DNA of 27,911 nt, from positions 1-27,911 of the forward strand of contig CAAHFI011710460.1 in assembly GCA_900893395.1 (NCBI GenBank), in the 5' to 3' direction. Each line of letters opens with the position of its first letter. Position 1 is the stretch's first letter. Made by a program: the position numbers and the translations under genes. Of the stretch, positions 7,983 to 19,400 are shown piece by piece. Origin of the DNA: Euglena gracilis (Eukaryota > Euglenozoa > Euglenophyceae > Euglenales > Euglenaceae). A model generated the notes under the pieces. It made no database searches, was not told the DNA's origin, and saw only the letters and a program-made list of their open reading frames with translations.

Positions 7983-10934
7983 GACCCGGTTTTGACCCAA
8001 AGTCAATGGGTCGGCGGCCCAAAACGGGGCGCTGGCGGGTCGAAAAACGCTCGTTTTCGGCTCAAAAACAGTTTTTTCCGGGTCCGGGAGGCCAAAAAAC
8101 ATCGTTTCGGGCAAAAAAATTTTTTTCGATTTTTTTCGACTTTTTTGACCCGGTTTTGACCCAAAGTCAATGGGTCGGCGGCCCAAAACGGGGCGCTGGC
8201 GGGTCGAAAAACGCTCGTTTTCGGCTCAAAAACAGTTTTTCCGGGTCCGGGAGGCCAAAAAACATCGTTTCGGGCAAAAAAAATTTTTTCGATTTTTTTC
8301 GACTTTTTGACCCGGTTTTGACCCAAAGTCAATGGGTCGGCGGCCCAAAACGGGGCGCTGGCGGGTCGAAAAACGCTCGTTTTCGGCTCAAAAACAGTTT
8401 TTCCGGGTCCGGGAGGCCAAAAAACATCGTTTCGGGCAAAAAAAATTTTCGATTTTTTTCGACTTTTTTGACCCGTTTTGACCCAAAGTCAATGGGTCGG
8501 CCCAAAACGGGGCGCTGGCGGGTCGAAAAACGCTCGTTTTCGGCTCAAAAACAGTTTTTCCGGGTCCGGGAGGCCAAAAAACATCGTTTCGGGCAAAAAA
8601 AATTTTTTTCGATTTTTTTCGACTTTTTGACCCGGTTTGACCCAAATCAATGGGTCGCGGCCCAAAACGGGGCGCTGGCGGGTCGAAAAACGCTCGTTTT
8701 CGGCTCAAAAACAGTTTTTCCGGGTCCGGGAGGCCAAAAAACATCGTTTCGGGCAAAAAATTTTTCGATTTTTTTCGATTTTTCGACTTTTTGACCCGGT
8801 TTTGACCCAAAGTCAATGGGTCGGCGGCCCAAAACGGGGCGCTGGCGGGTCGAAAAACGCTCGTTTTCGGCTCAAAAACAGTTTTTCGGGTCCGGGAGGC
8901 CAAAAAACATCGTTTCGGGCAAAAAAAATTTTTTCGATTTTTTTTCGACTTTTTGACCCGGTTTTGACCCAAAGTCAATGGGTCGGCGGCCCAAAACGGG
9001 GCGCTGGCGGGTCGAAAAACGCTCGTTTTCGGCTCAAAAACAGTTTTTCCGGTCCGGGAGGCCAAAAATCGTTTCGGGCAAAAAAAAATTTTTTCGATTT
9101 TTTTCGACTTTTTTGACCCGGTTTTGACCCAAAGTCAATGGGTCGGCGGCCCAAAACGGGGGCTGGCGGGTCGAAAAACGCTCGTTTTCGGCTCAAAAAC
9201 AGTTTTTCCGGGTCCGGGAGGCCAAAAAACATCGTTTCGGGCAAAAAAAATTTTTTCGATTTTTTTCGACTTTTTTGACCCGGTTTTGACCCAAAGTCAA
9301 TGGGTCGGCGGCCCAAAACGGGGCGCTGGCGGGTCGAAAAACGCTCGTTTTCGGCTCAAAAACAGTTTTTCCGGGTCCGGGAGGCCAAAAAACATCGTTT
9401 CGGGCAAAAAAAAATTTTTTCGATTTTTTTCGACTTTTTTGACCCGGTTTTGACCCAAAGTCAATGGGTCGGCGGCCCAAAACGGGGCGCTGGCGGGTCG
9501 AAAAACGCTCGTTTTCGGCTCAAAAACAGTTTTTTCCGGGTCCGGGAGGCCAAAAAACATCGTTTCGGGCAAAAAAAAATTTTTCGATTTTTTTCGACTT
9601 TTTCGACTGACCGGTTTTGACCCAAAGTCAATGGGTCGGCGGCCCAAAACGGGGCGCTGGCGGGTCGAAAAACGCTCGTTTTCGGCTCAAAAACAGTTTT
9701 TCTGGGTCCGGGAGGCCAAAAAACATCGTTTCGGGCAAAAAAAATTTTTTCGATTTTTTTCGACTTTTTTGACCCGGTTTGACCCAAAGTCAATGGGTCG
9801 GCGGCCCAAAACGGGGCGCTGGCGGGTCGAAAAACGCTCGTTTTCGGCTCAAAAACAGTTTTTCCGGGTCCGGGAGGCCAAAAAACATCGTTTCGGGCAA
9901 AAAATTTTTTTCGATTTTTTTCGACTTTTTTGACGACCGGTTTTGACCCAAAGTCAATGGGTCGGCGGCCCAAAACGGGGCGCTGGCGGGTCGAAAAACG
10001 CTCGTTTTCGGCTCAAAAACAGTTTTTCCGGGTCCGGGAGGCCAAAAAACATCGTTTCGGGCAAAAAAATTTTTCGATTTTTTTCGACTTTTTTGACCCG
10101 GTTTGACCCAAAGTCAATGGGTCGGCGGCCCAAAACGGGGCGCTGGCGGGTCGAAAAACGCTCGTTTTCGGCTCAAAAACAGTTTTTCCGGGTCCGGGAG
10201 GCCAAAAAACATCGTTTCGGGCAAAAAAATTTTTTTCGATTTTTTTCGACTTTTTTGACCCGGTTTTGACCCAAAGTCAATGGGTCGGCGGCCCAAAACG
10301 GGGCGCTGGCGGGTCGAAAAACGCTCGTTTTCGGCTCAAAAACAGTTTTTCCGGGTCCGGGAGGCCAAAAAACATCGTTTCGGGCAAAAAAAATTTTTCG
10401 ATTTTTTTCGACTTTTTGACCCGGTTTTGACCCAAAGTCAATGGGTCGGCGGCCCAAAACGGGGCGCTGGCGGGTCGAAAAACGCTCGTTTTCGGCTCAA
10501 AAACAGTTTTTCCGGGTCCGGGAGGCCAAAAAACATCGTTTCGGGCAAAAAAATTTTTTCGATTTTTTCGACTTTTTGACCCGGTTTTGACCCAAAGTCA
10601 ATGGGTCGGCGGCCCAAAACGGGGCGCTGGCGGGTCGAAAAACGCTCGTTTTCGGCTCAAAAACAGTTTTTCCGGGTCCGGGAGGCCAAAAAACATCGTT
10701 TCGGGCAAAAAAATTTTTTCGATTTTTTTCGACTTTTTCGAACCCGGTTTTGACCCAAAGTCAATGGGTCGGCGGCCCAAAACGGGGCGCTGGCGGGTCG
10801 AAAAACGCTCGTTTTCGGCTCAAAAACAGTTTTTCGGGTCCGGGAGGCCAAAAACATCGTTTCGGGCAAAAAAATTTTTCGATTTTTTTTCGACTTTTTT
10901 GACCCGGTTTTGACCCAAAGTCAATGGGTCGGCG

Positions 10935-11096
10935 GCCCAAAACGGGGCGCTGGCGGGTCGAAAAACGCTCGTTTTCGGCTCAAAAACAGTTTTTCCGGGT
11001 CCGGGAGGCCAAAAAACATCGTTTCGGGCAAAAAAATTTTTTCGATTTTTTTCGACTTTTTTGACCCGGTTTTGACCCAAAGTCAATGGGTCGGCG
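10935..11096. repeat. Representative 162-bp satellite monomer (reference unit)
   Basis: This clean unit, the 51st of array 2, is used here as the reference, with 10935 as monomer base 1. In order it has: GCCC/GGGC arms (1-4 and 11-14); GCTGGCGGG (15-23); A5 (27-31); T4 (38-41); A5 (48-52); T5 (56-60); the diagnostic CCGGG (61-65) followed by TCCGGGAGGCC; A6 (77-82); CATCGTTTCGGGC (83-95); A7 then T6 (96-108); T7 (112-118); T6 (123-128); GACCCGG; T4 (136-139); and GACCCA...TGGGTC arms (140-145 and 153-158). The A and T tracts are mostly 8 to 12 bp apart centre to centre, with one double-turn gap. I do not recognise this monomer as a named satellite family. Confidence 0.95.
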
Positions 11097-11534
11097 GCCC
11101 AAAACGGGGCGCTGGCGGGTCGAAAAACGCTCGTTTTCGGCTCAAAAACAGTTTTTCCGGGTCCGGGAGGCCAAAAAACATCGTTTCGGGCAAAAAAAAT
11201 TTTTTCGATTTTTTCGACTTTTTTGACCCGGTTTTGACCCAAAGTCAATGGGTCGGCGGCCCAAAACGGGGCGCTGGCGGGTCGAAAAACGCTCGTTTTC
11301 GGCTCAAAAACAGTTTTTGGGTCCGGGAGGCCAAAAAACATCGTTTCGGGCAAAAAAAAATTTTGATTTTTTTCGACTTTTTTGACCCGGTTTTGACCCA
11401 AAGTCAATGGGTCGGCGGCCAAAACGGGGCGCTGGCGGGTCGAAAAACGCTCGTTTTCGGCTCAAAAACAGTTTTTCCGGGTCCGGGAGGCCAAAAAACA
11501 TCGTTTCGGGCAAAAAAATTTTTTCGATTTTTTT

Positions 11535-11600
11535 CGACTTTTGACTTTTGACCCCGGTTTTGGCGTCCAAAGGCGGCGGGCCCAAAACGGGGGCTGGCGG
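11535..11600. repeat. Rearranged unit junction
   Basis: A duplicated GACTTTT precedes GACCCCGG. The usual GACCCAAAGTCAATGGGTC segment is then replaced by GGCGTCCAAAGGCGGCGGG. The unit length nevertheless stays at 162 bp. This is one of only two places where the GTCAATGG boundary motif is lost. Confidence 0.75.
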
Positions 11601-12119
11601 GTCGAAAAACGCTCGTTTTCGGCTCAAAAACAGTTTTTCCGGGTCCGGGAGGCCAAAAACATCGTTTCGGGCAAAAAAATTTTTTCGATTTTTTTCGACT
11701 TTTTTGACCCGGTTTTGACCCAAAGTCAATGGGTCGGCGGCCCAAAACGGGGCGCTGGCGGGTCGAAAAACGCTCGTTTTCGGCTCAAAAACAGTTTTTC
11801 CGGGTCCGGGAGGCCAAAAAACATCGTTTCGGGCAAAAAAAATTTTTCGATTTTTTTCGACTTTTTTGACCCGGTTTTGACCCAAAGTCAATGGGTCGGC
11901 GGCCCAAAACGGGGCGCTGGCGGGTCGAAAAACGCTCGTTTTCGGCTCAAAAACAGTTTTTCCGGGTCCGGGAGGCCAAAAAACATCGTTTCGGGCAAAA
12001 ATTTTTTTCGATTTTTTCGACTTTTTTGACCCGGTTTTGACCCAAAGTCAATGGGTCGGCGGCCCAAAACGGGGCGCTGGCGGGTCGAAAAACGCTCGTT
12101 TTCGGCTCAAAAACAGTTT

Positions 12120-12180
12120 TTCCGGAGGCCAAAAAACATCGTTTCGGGCAAAAAAATTTTTTTTTCGATTCGACTTTTTG
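12120..12180. repeat. Short unit with two deletions (152 bp)
   Basis: One GGTCCGG copy is missing from the CCGGGTCCGGG direct repeat, leaving TTTTTCCGGAGGCC. The T7 tract between CGA motifs is also lost, giving TTCGATTCGAC. Both losses look like slippage between short direct repeats inside the monomer. Confidence 0.75.
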
Positions 12181-15100
12181 ACCCGGTTTTGACCCAAAGT
12201 CAATGGGTCGGCGGCCCAAAACGGGGCGCTGGCGGGTCGAAAAACGCTCGTTTTCGGCTCAAAAACAGTTTTTTCCGGGTCCGGGAGGCCAAAAACATCG
12301 TTTCGGGCAAAAAAATTTTTTCGATTTTTTTCGACTTTTTGACCCGGTTTTGACCCAAAGTCAATGGGTCGGCGGCCCAAAACGGGGCGCTGGCGGGTCG
12401 AAAAACGCTCGTTTTCGGCTCAAAAACAGTTTTTCCGGGTCCGGGAGGCCAAAAAACATCGTTTCGGGCAAAAAAATTTTTCGATTTTTTTCGACTTTTT
12501 GACCCGGTTTTGACCCAAAGTCAATGGTCGGCGGCCCAAAACGGGGCGCTGGCGGGTCGAAAAACGCTCGTTTTCGGCTCAAAAACAGTTTTTCCGGGTC
12601 CGGGAGGCCAAAAAACATCGTTTCGGGCAAAAAAATTTTCGATTTTTTTCGACTTTTTGACCCGGTTTTGACCCAAAGTCAATGGGTCGGCGGCCCAAAA
12701 CGGGGCGCTGGCGGGTCGAAAAACGCTCGTTTTCGGCTCAAAAACAGTTTTTTCCGGGTCCGGGAGGCCAAAAAACATCGTTTCGGGCAAAAAAAATTTT
12801 TTTCGATTTTTTTCGACTTTTTTGACCCGGTTTTGACCCAAAGTCAATGGGTCGGCGGCCCAAAACGGGGCGCTGGCGGGTCGAAAAACGCTCGTTTTCG
12901 GCTCAAAAACAGTTTTTCCGGGTCCGGGAGGCCAAAAAACATCGTTTCGGGCAAAAAAAATTTTTCGATTTTTTTCGACTTTTTTGACCCGGTTTTGACC
13001 CAAAGTCAATGGGTCGGCGGCCCAAAACGGGGCGCTGGCGGTCGAAAAACGCTCGTTTTCGGCTCAAAAACAGTTTTTCCGGGTCCGGGAGGCCAAAAAA
13101 CATCGTTTCGGGCAAAAAAATTTTTTCGATTTTTTTCGACTTTTTTGACCCGGTTTTGACCCAAAGTCAATGGGTCGGCGGCCCAAAACGGGGCGCTGGC
13201 GGGTCGAAAAACGCTCGTTTTCGGCTCAAAAACAGTTTTTCCGGGTCCGGGAGGCCAAAAAACATCGTTTCGGGCAAAAAAATTTTTCGATTTTTTTCGA
13301 CTTTTTGACCCGGTTTTGACCCAAAGTCAATGGGTCGGCGGCCCAAAACGGGCGCTGGCGGGTCGAAAAACGCTCGTTTTCGGCTCAAAAACAGTTTTTC
13401 CGGGTCCGGGAGGCCAAAAAACATCGTTTCGGGCAAAAAATTTTTTTCGATTTTTTTCGACTTTTTTGACCCGGTTTTGACCCAAAGTCAATGGGTCGGC
13501 GGCCCAAAACGGGGCGCTGGCGGGTCGAAAAACGCTCGTTTTCGGCTCAAAAACAGTTTTTCCGGGTCCGGGAGGCCAAAAAACATCGTTTCGGGCAAAA
13601 AAAATTTTTTCGATTTTTTTCGACTTTTTTGACCCGGTTTGACCCAAAGTCAATGGGTCGGCGGCCCAAAACGGGGCGCTGGCGGGTCGAAAAACGCTCG
13701 TTTTCGGCTCAAAAACAGTTTTTCCGGGTCCGGGAGGCCAAAAAACATCGTTTCGGGCAAAAAAAATTTTTTCGATTTTTTTCGACTTTTTTGACCCGGT
13801 TTTGACCCAAAGTCAATGGGTCGGCGGCCCAAAACGGGGCGCTGGCGGGTCGAAAAACGCTCGTTTTCGGCTCAAAAACAGTTTTTCCGGGTCCGGGAGG
13901 CCAAAAAACATCGTTTCGGGCAAAAAAAATTTTTTTCGATTTTTTTCGACTTTTTTGACCCGGTTTTGACCCAAAGTCAATGGGTCGGCGGCCCAAAACG
14001 GGGCGCTGGCGGGTCGAAAAACGCTCGTTTTCGGCTCAAAAACAGTTTTTTCCGGGTCCGGGAGGCCAAAAAACATCGTTTCGGGCAAAAAATTTTTTCG
14101 ATTTTTTTCGACTTTTTTGACCCGGTTTTGACCCAAAGTCAATGGGTCGGCGGCCCAAAACGGGGCGCTGGCGGGTCGAAAAACGCTCGTTTTCGGCTCA
14201 AAAACAGTTTTTCCGGGTCCGGGAGGCCAAAAAACATCGTTTCGGGCAAAAAAAATTTTTTTCGATTTTTTTCGACTTTTTTGACCCGGTTTTGACCCAA
14301 AGTCAATGGGTCGGCGGCCCAAAACGGGGCGCTGGCGGGTCGAAAACGCTCGTTTTCGGCTCAAAAACAGTTTTTCCGGGTCCGGGAGGCCAAAAAACAT
14401 CGTTTCGGGCAAAAAAAATTTTCGATTTTTTTCGACTTTTTGACCCGGTTTGACCCAAAGTCAATGGGTCGGCGGCCCAAAACGGGGCGCTGGCGGGTCG
14501 AAAAACGCTCGTTTTCGGCTCAAAAACAGTTTTTCCGGGTCCGGGAGGCCAAAAAACATCGTTTCGGGCAAAAAAAATTTTTGATTTTTTTCGACTTTTT
14601 TGACCCGGTTTTGACCCAAAGTCAATGGGTCGGCGGCCCAAAACGGGCGCTGGCGGGTCGAAAAACGCTCGTTTTCGGCTCAAAAACAGTTTTTCGGGTC
14701 CGGGAGGCCAAAAAACATCGTTTCGGGCAAAAAAAATTTTTTCGATTTTTTTCGACTTTTTTGACCCGGTTTTGACCCAAAGTCAATGGGTCGGCGGCCC
14801 AAAACGGGGCGCTGGCGGGTCGAAAAACGCTCGTTTTCGGCTCAAAAACAGTTTTTCCGGGTCCGGGAGGCCAAAAAACATCGTTTCGGGCAAAAAAATT
14901 TTCGATTTTTTTTCGACTTTTTTGACCCGGTTTTGACCCAAAGTCAATGGTCGGCGGCCCAAAACGGGGCGCTGGCGGGTCGAAAAACGCTCGTTTTCGG
15001 CTCAAAACAGTTTTTCCGGGTCCGGGAGGCCAAAAAACATCGTTTCGGGCAAAAAAAATTTTTTTTCGATTTTTTTCGACTTTTTTGACCCGGTTTTGAC

Positions 15101-16350
15101 CCAAAGTCAATGGGTCGGCGGCCCAAAACGGGGCGCTGGCGGGTCGAAAAACGCTCGTTTTCGGCTCAAAAACAGTTTTTCCGGGTCCGGGAGGCCAAAA
15201 AACATCGTTTCGGGCAAAAAATTTTTCGATTTTTTTCGACTTTTTGACCCGGTTTTGACCCAAAGTCAATGGGTCGGCGGCCCAAAACGGGGCGCTGGCG
15301 GGTCGAAAAACGCTCGTTTTCGGCTCAAAAACAGTTTTTCCGGGTCCGGGAGGCCAAAAAACATCGTTTCGGGCAAAAAAATTTTTTCGATTTTTTTCGA
15401 CTTTTTTGACCCGGTTTTGACCCAAAGTCAATGGGTCGGCGGCCCAAAACGGGGCGCTGGCGGGTCGAAAAACGCTCGTTTTCGGCTCAAAAACAGTTTT
15501 TCCGGGTCCGGGAGGCCAAAAACATCGTTTCGGGCAAAAAAATTTTGATTTTTTTCGACTTTTTTGACCCGGTTTTGACCCAAAGTCAATGGTCGGCGGC
15601 CCAAAACGGGGCGCTGGCGGGTCGAAAAACGCTCGTTTTCGGCTCAAAAACAGTTTTTCCGGGTCCGGGAGGCCAAAAAACATCGTTTCGGGCAAAAAAA
15701 TTTTTTTCGATTTTTTTCGACTTTTTTGACCCGGTTTTGACCCAAAGTCAATGGGTCGGCGGCCCAAAACGGGGCGCTGGCGGGTCGAAAAACGCTCGTT
15801 TTCGGCTCAAAAACAGTTTTTCCGGGTCCGGAGGCCAAAAACATCGTTTCGGGCAAAAAATTTTTTCGATTTTTTTCGACTTTTTGACCCGGTTTTGACC
15901 CAAAGTCAATGGGTCGGCGGCCCAAAACGGGGCGCTGGCGGGTCGAAAAACGCTCGTTTTCGGCTCAAAAACAGTTTTTCCGGGTCCGGGAGGCCAAAAA
16001 CATCGTTTCGGGCAAAAAAAATTTTTTCGATTTTTTTCGACTTTTTTGACCCGGTTTTGACCCAAAGTCAATGGGTCGGCGGCCCAAAACGGGGCGCTGG
16101 CGGGTCGAAAAACGCTCGTTTTCGGCTCAAAAACAGTTTTTCCGGGTCCGGGAGGCCAAAAAACATCGTTTCGGGCAAAAAAAATTTTCGATTTTTTTCG
16201 ACTTTTTGACCCGGTTTTGACCCAAAGTCAATGGGTCGGCGGCCCAAAACGGGGCGCTGGCGGTCGAAAAACGCTCGTTTTCGGCTCAAAAACAGTTTTT
16301 CTCCGGGAGGCCAAAAAACATCGTTTCGGGCAAAAAAATTTTTTTCGATT

Positions 16351-16470
16351 TTTTTGATTTTTTGACTTTTTCGACCTTGACCAATCATGGTCGGCGGCCC
16401 AAAACGGGTGGCGGGTCGAAAACGCTCGTTTTCGGCTCAAAAACAGTTTTTCCGTCACGTCCGGAGGCCA
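16351..16470. repeat. Most divergent pair of units in array 2
   Basis: The T-tract block reads CGATTTTTTTGATTTTTTGA. The boundary motif is reduced to GACCTTGACCAATCATGG, the GCGCTGGCGGG block is shortened to GTGGCGGG, and a foreign-looking CCGTCACGTCCGG replaces CCGGGTCCGGG. Unit spacing is 151 bp, the shortest in the window. It may mark an old exchange breakpoint or an assembly join. Confidence 0.75.
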
Positions 16471-19400
16471 AAAACATCGTTTCGGGCAAAAAAAATTTTT
16501 TTCGATTTTTTCGACTTTTTGACCCGGTTTTGACCCAAAGTCAATGGGTCGGCGGCCCAAAACGGGGCTGGCGGGTCGAAAAACGCTCGTTTTCGGCTCA
16601 AAAACAGTTTTTCCGGGTCCGGGAGGCCAAAAAACATCGTTTCGGGCAAAAAAATTTTTCGATTTTTTTTCGACTTTTTGACCCGGTTTTGACCCAAAGT
16701 CAATGGGTCGGCGGCCCAAAACGGGCGCTGGCGGGTCGAAAAACGCTCGTTTTCGGCTCAAAAACAGTTTTTCCGGGTCCGGGAGGCCAAAAAACATCGT
16801 TTCGGGCAAAAAAATTTTTTTCGATTTTTTTCGACTTTTTTGACCCGGTTTTGACCCAAAGTCAATGGGTCGGCGGCCCAAAACGGGGCGCTGGCGGGTC
16901 GAAAAACGCTCGTTTTCGGCTCAAAAACAGTTTTTCCGGGTCCGGGAGGCCAAAAAACATCGTTTCGGGCAAAAAAAATTTTTCGATTTTTTTCGACTTT
17001 TTTGACCCGGTTTTGACCCAAAGTCAATGGGTCGGCGGCCCAAAACGGGGCCTGGCGGGTCGAAAAACGCTCGTTTTCGGCTCAAAAACAGTTTTTCCGG
17101 GTCCGGGAGGCCAAAAAACATCGTTTCGGGCAAAAAATTTTTTTCGATTTTTTTCGACTTTTTTGACCCGTTTTGACCCAAAGTCAATGGTCGGCGGCCC
17201 AAAACGGGCGCTGGCGGGTCGAAAAACGCTCGTTTTCGGCTCAAAAACAGTTTTTCCGGGTCCGGGAGGCCAAAAAACATCGTTTCGGGCAAAAAAAATT
17301 TTTTTCGATTTTTTCGACTTTTTTGACCCGGTTTTGACCCAAAGTCAATGGTCGGCGGCCAAAACGGGGCGCTGGCGGGTCGAAAAACGCTCGTTTTCGG
17401 CTCAAAAACAGTTTTTCCGGGTCCGGGAGGCCAAAAAACATCGTTTCGGGCAAAAAAATTTTTTTCGATTTTTTTCGACTTTTTTGACCCGGGTTTTGAC
17501 CCAAAGTCAATGGGTCGGCGGCCCAAAACGGGGCGCTGGCGGGTCGAAAAACGCTCGTTTTCGGCTCAAAAACAGTTTTTCCGGGTCCGGGAGGCCAAAA
17601 AACATCGTTTCGGGCAAAAAATTTTTTTCGATTTTTTCGACTTTTTGACCCGGTTTTGACCCAAAGTCAATGGGTCGGCGGCCCAAAACGGGGCGCTGGC
17701 GGGTCGAAAAACGCTCGTTTTCGGCTCAAAAACAGTTTTTCCGGGTCCGGGAGGCCAAAAAACATCGTTTCGGGCAAAAAAAATTTTTCGATTTTTTTCG
17801 ACTTTTTTGACCCGGTTTTGACCCAAAGTCAATGGGTCGGCGGCCCAAAACGGGGCGCTGGCGTCGAAAAACGCTCGTTTCGGCTCAAAAACAGTTTTTC
17901 CGGGTCCGGGAGGCCAAAAAACATCGTTTCGGGCAAAAAAAATTTTTCGATTTTTTTCGACTTTTTGACCCGGTTTTGACCCAAAGTCAATGGGTCGGCG
18001 GCCCAAAACGGGGCGCTGGCGGTCGAAAAACGCTCGTTTTCGGCTCAAAAACAGTTTTTCCGGGTCCGGGAGGCCAAAAAACATCGTTTCGGGCAAAAAA
18101 ATTTTTTTCGATTTTTTTCGACTTTTTTGACCCGGTTTTGACCCAAAGTCAATGGGTCGGCGGCCCAAAACGGGGCGCTGGCGGGTCGAAAAACGCTCGT
18201 TTTCGGCTCAAAAACAGTTTTTCCGGGTCCGGGAGGCCAAAAAACATCGTTTCGGGCAAAAAAATTTTTCGATTTTTTTTCGACTTTTTTGACCCGGTTT
18301 TGACCCAAAGTCAATGGGTCGGCCCAAAACGGGGCGCTGGCGGGCGAAAAACGCTCGTTTTCGGCTCAAAAACAGTTTTTCCGGGTCCGGGAGGCCAAAA
18401 AACATCGTTTCGGGCAAAAAAAATTTTTTCGATTTTTTTCGACTTTTTTGACCCGGTTTTGACCCAAAGTCAATGGGTCGGCGGCCCAAAACGGGGCGCT
18501 GGCGGGTCGAAAAACGCTCGTTTTCGGCTCAAAAACAGTTTTTCCGGGTCCGGGAGGCCAAAAAACATCGTTTCGGGCAAAAAAATTTTTTTTCGATTTT
18601 TCGACTTTTTTACCCGGTTTTGACCCAAAGTCAATGGGTCGGCGGCCCAAAACGGGGCGCTGGCGGGTCGAAAAACGCTCGTTTCGGCTCAAAAACAGTT
18701 TTTCCGGGTCCGGGAGGCCAAAAAACATCGTTTCGGGCAAAAAAATTTTTCGATTTTTTTCGACTTTTTTGACCCGGTTTTGACCCAAAGTCAATGGTCG
18801 GCGGCCCAAAACGGGGCGCTGGCGGGTCGAAAAACGCTCGTTTTCGGCTCAAAAACAGTTTTTTCCGGGTCCGGGAGGCCAAAAAACATCGTTTCGGGCA
18901 AAAAAATTTTCGATTTTTTTCGACTTTTTTGACCCGGTTTTGACCCAAAGTCAATGGGTCGGCGGCCCAAAACGGGGCGCTGGCGGGTCGAAAAACGCTC
19001 GTTTTCGGCTCAAAACAGTTTTTCCGGGTCCGGGAGGCCAAAAAACATCGTTTCGGGCAAAAAAATTTTTCGATTTTTTTCGACTTTTTGACCCGGTTTT
19101 GACCCAAAGTCAATGGTCGGCGGCCCAAAACGGGGCGCTGGCGGGTCGAAAAACGCTCGTTTTCGGCTCAAAAACAGTTTTTCCGGGTCCGGGAGGCCAA
19201 AAAACATCGTTTCGGGCAAAAAAATTTTTCGATTTTTTCGACTTTTTTGACCCGGTTTTGACCCAAAGTCAATGGGTCGGCGGCCCAAAACGGGGCGCTG
19301 GCGGGTCGAAAAACGCTCGTTTTCGCTCAAAAACAGTTTTTTCCGGGTCCGGGAGGCCAAAAAACATCGTTTCGGGCAAAAAAAATTTTTTTCGATTTTT

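Noticed and set aside
10935-11096. CENP-B box in the monomer
   Set aside because: Scanning both strands for TTCG, four bases, A, two bases, CGGG gave no match. A centromeric role is neither supported nor excluded.
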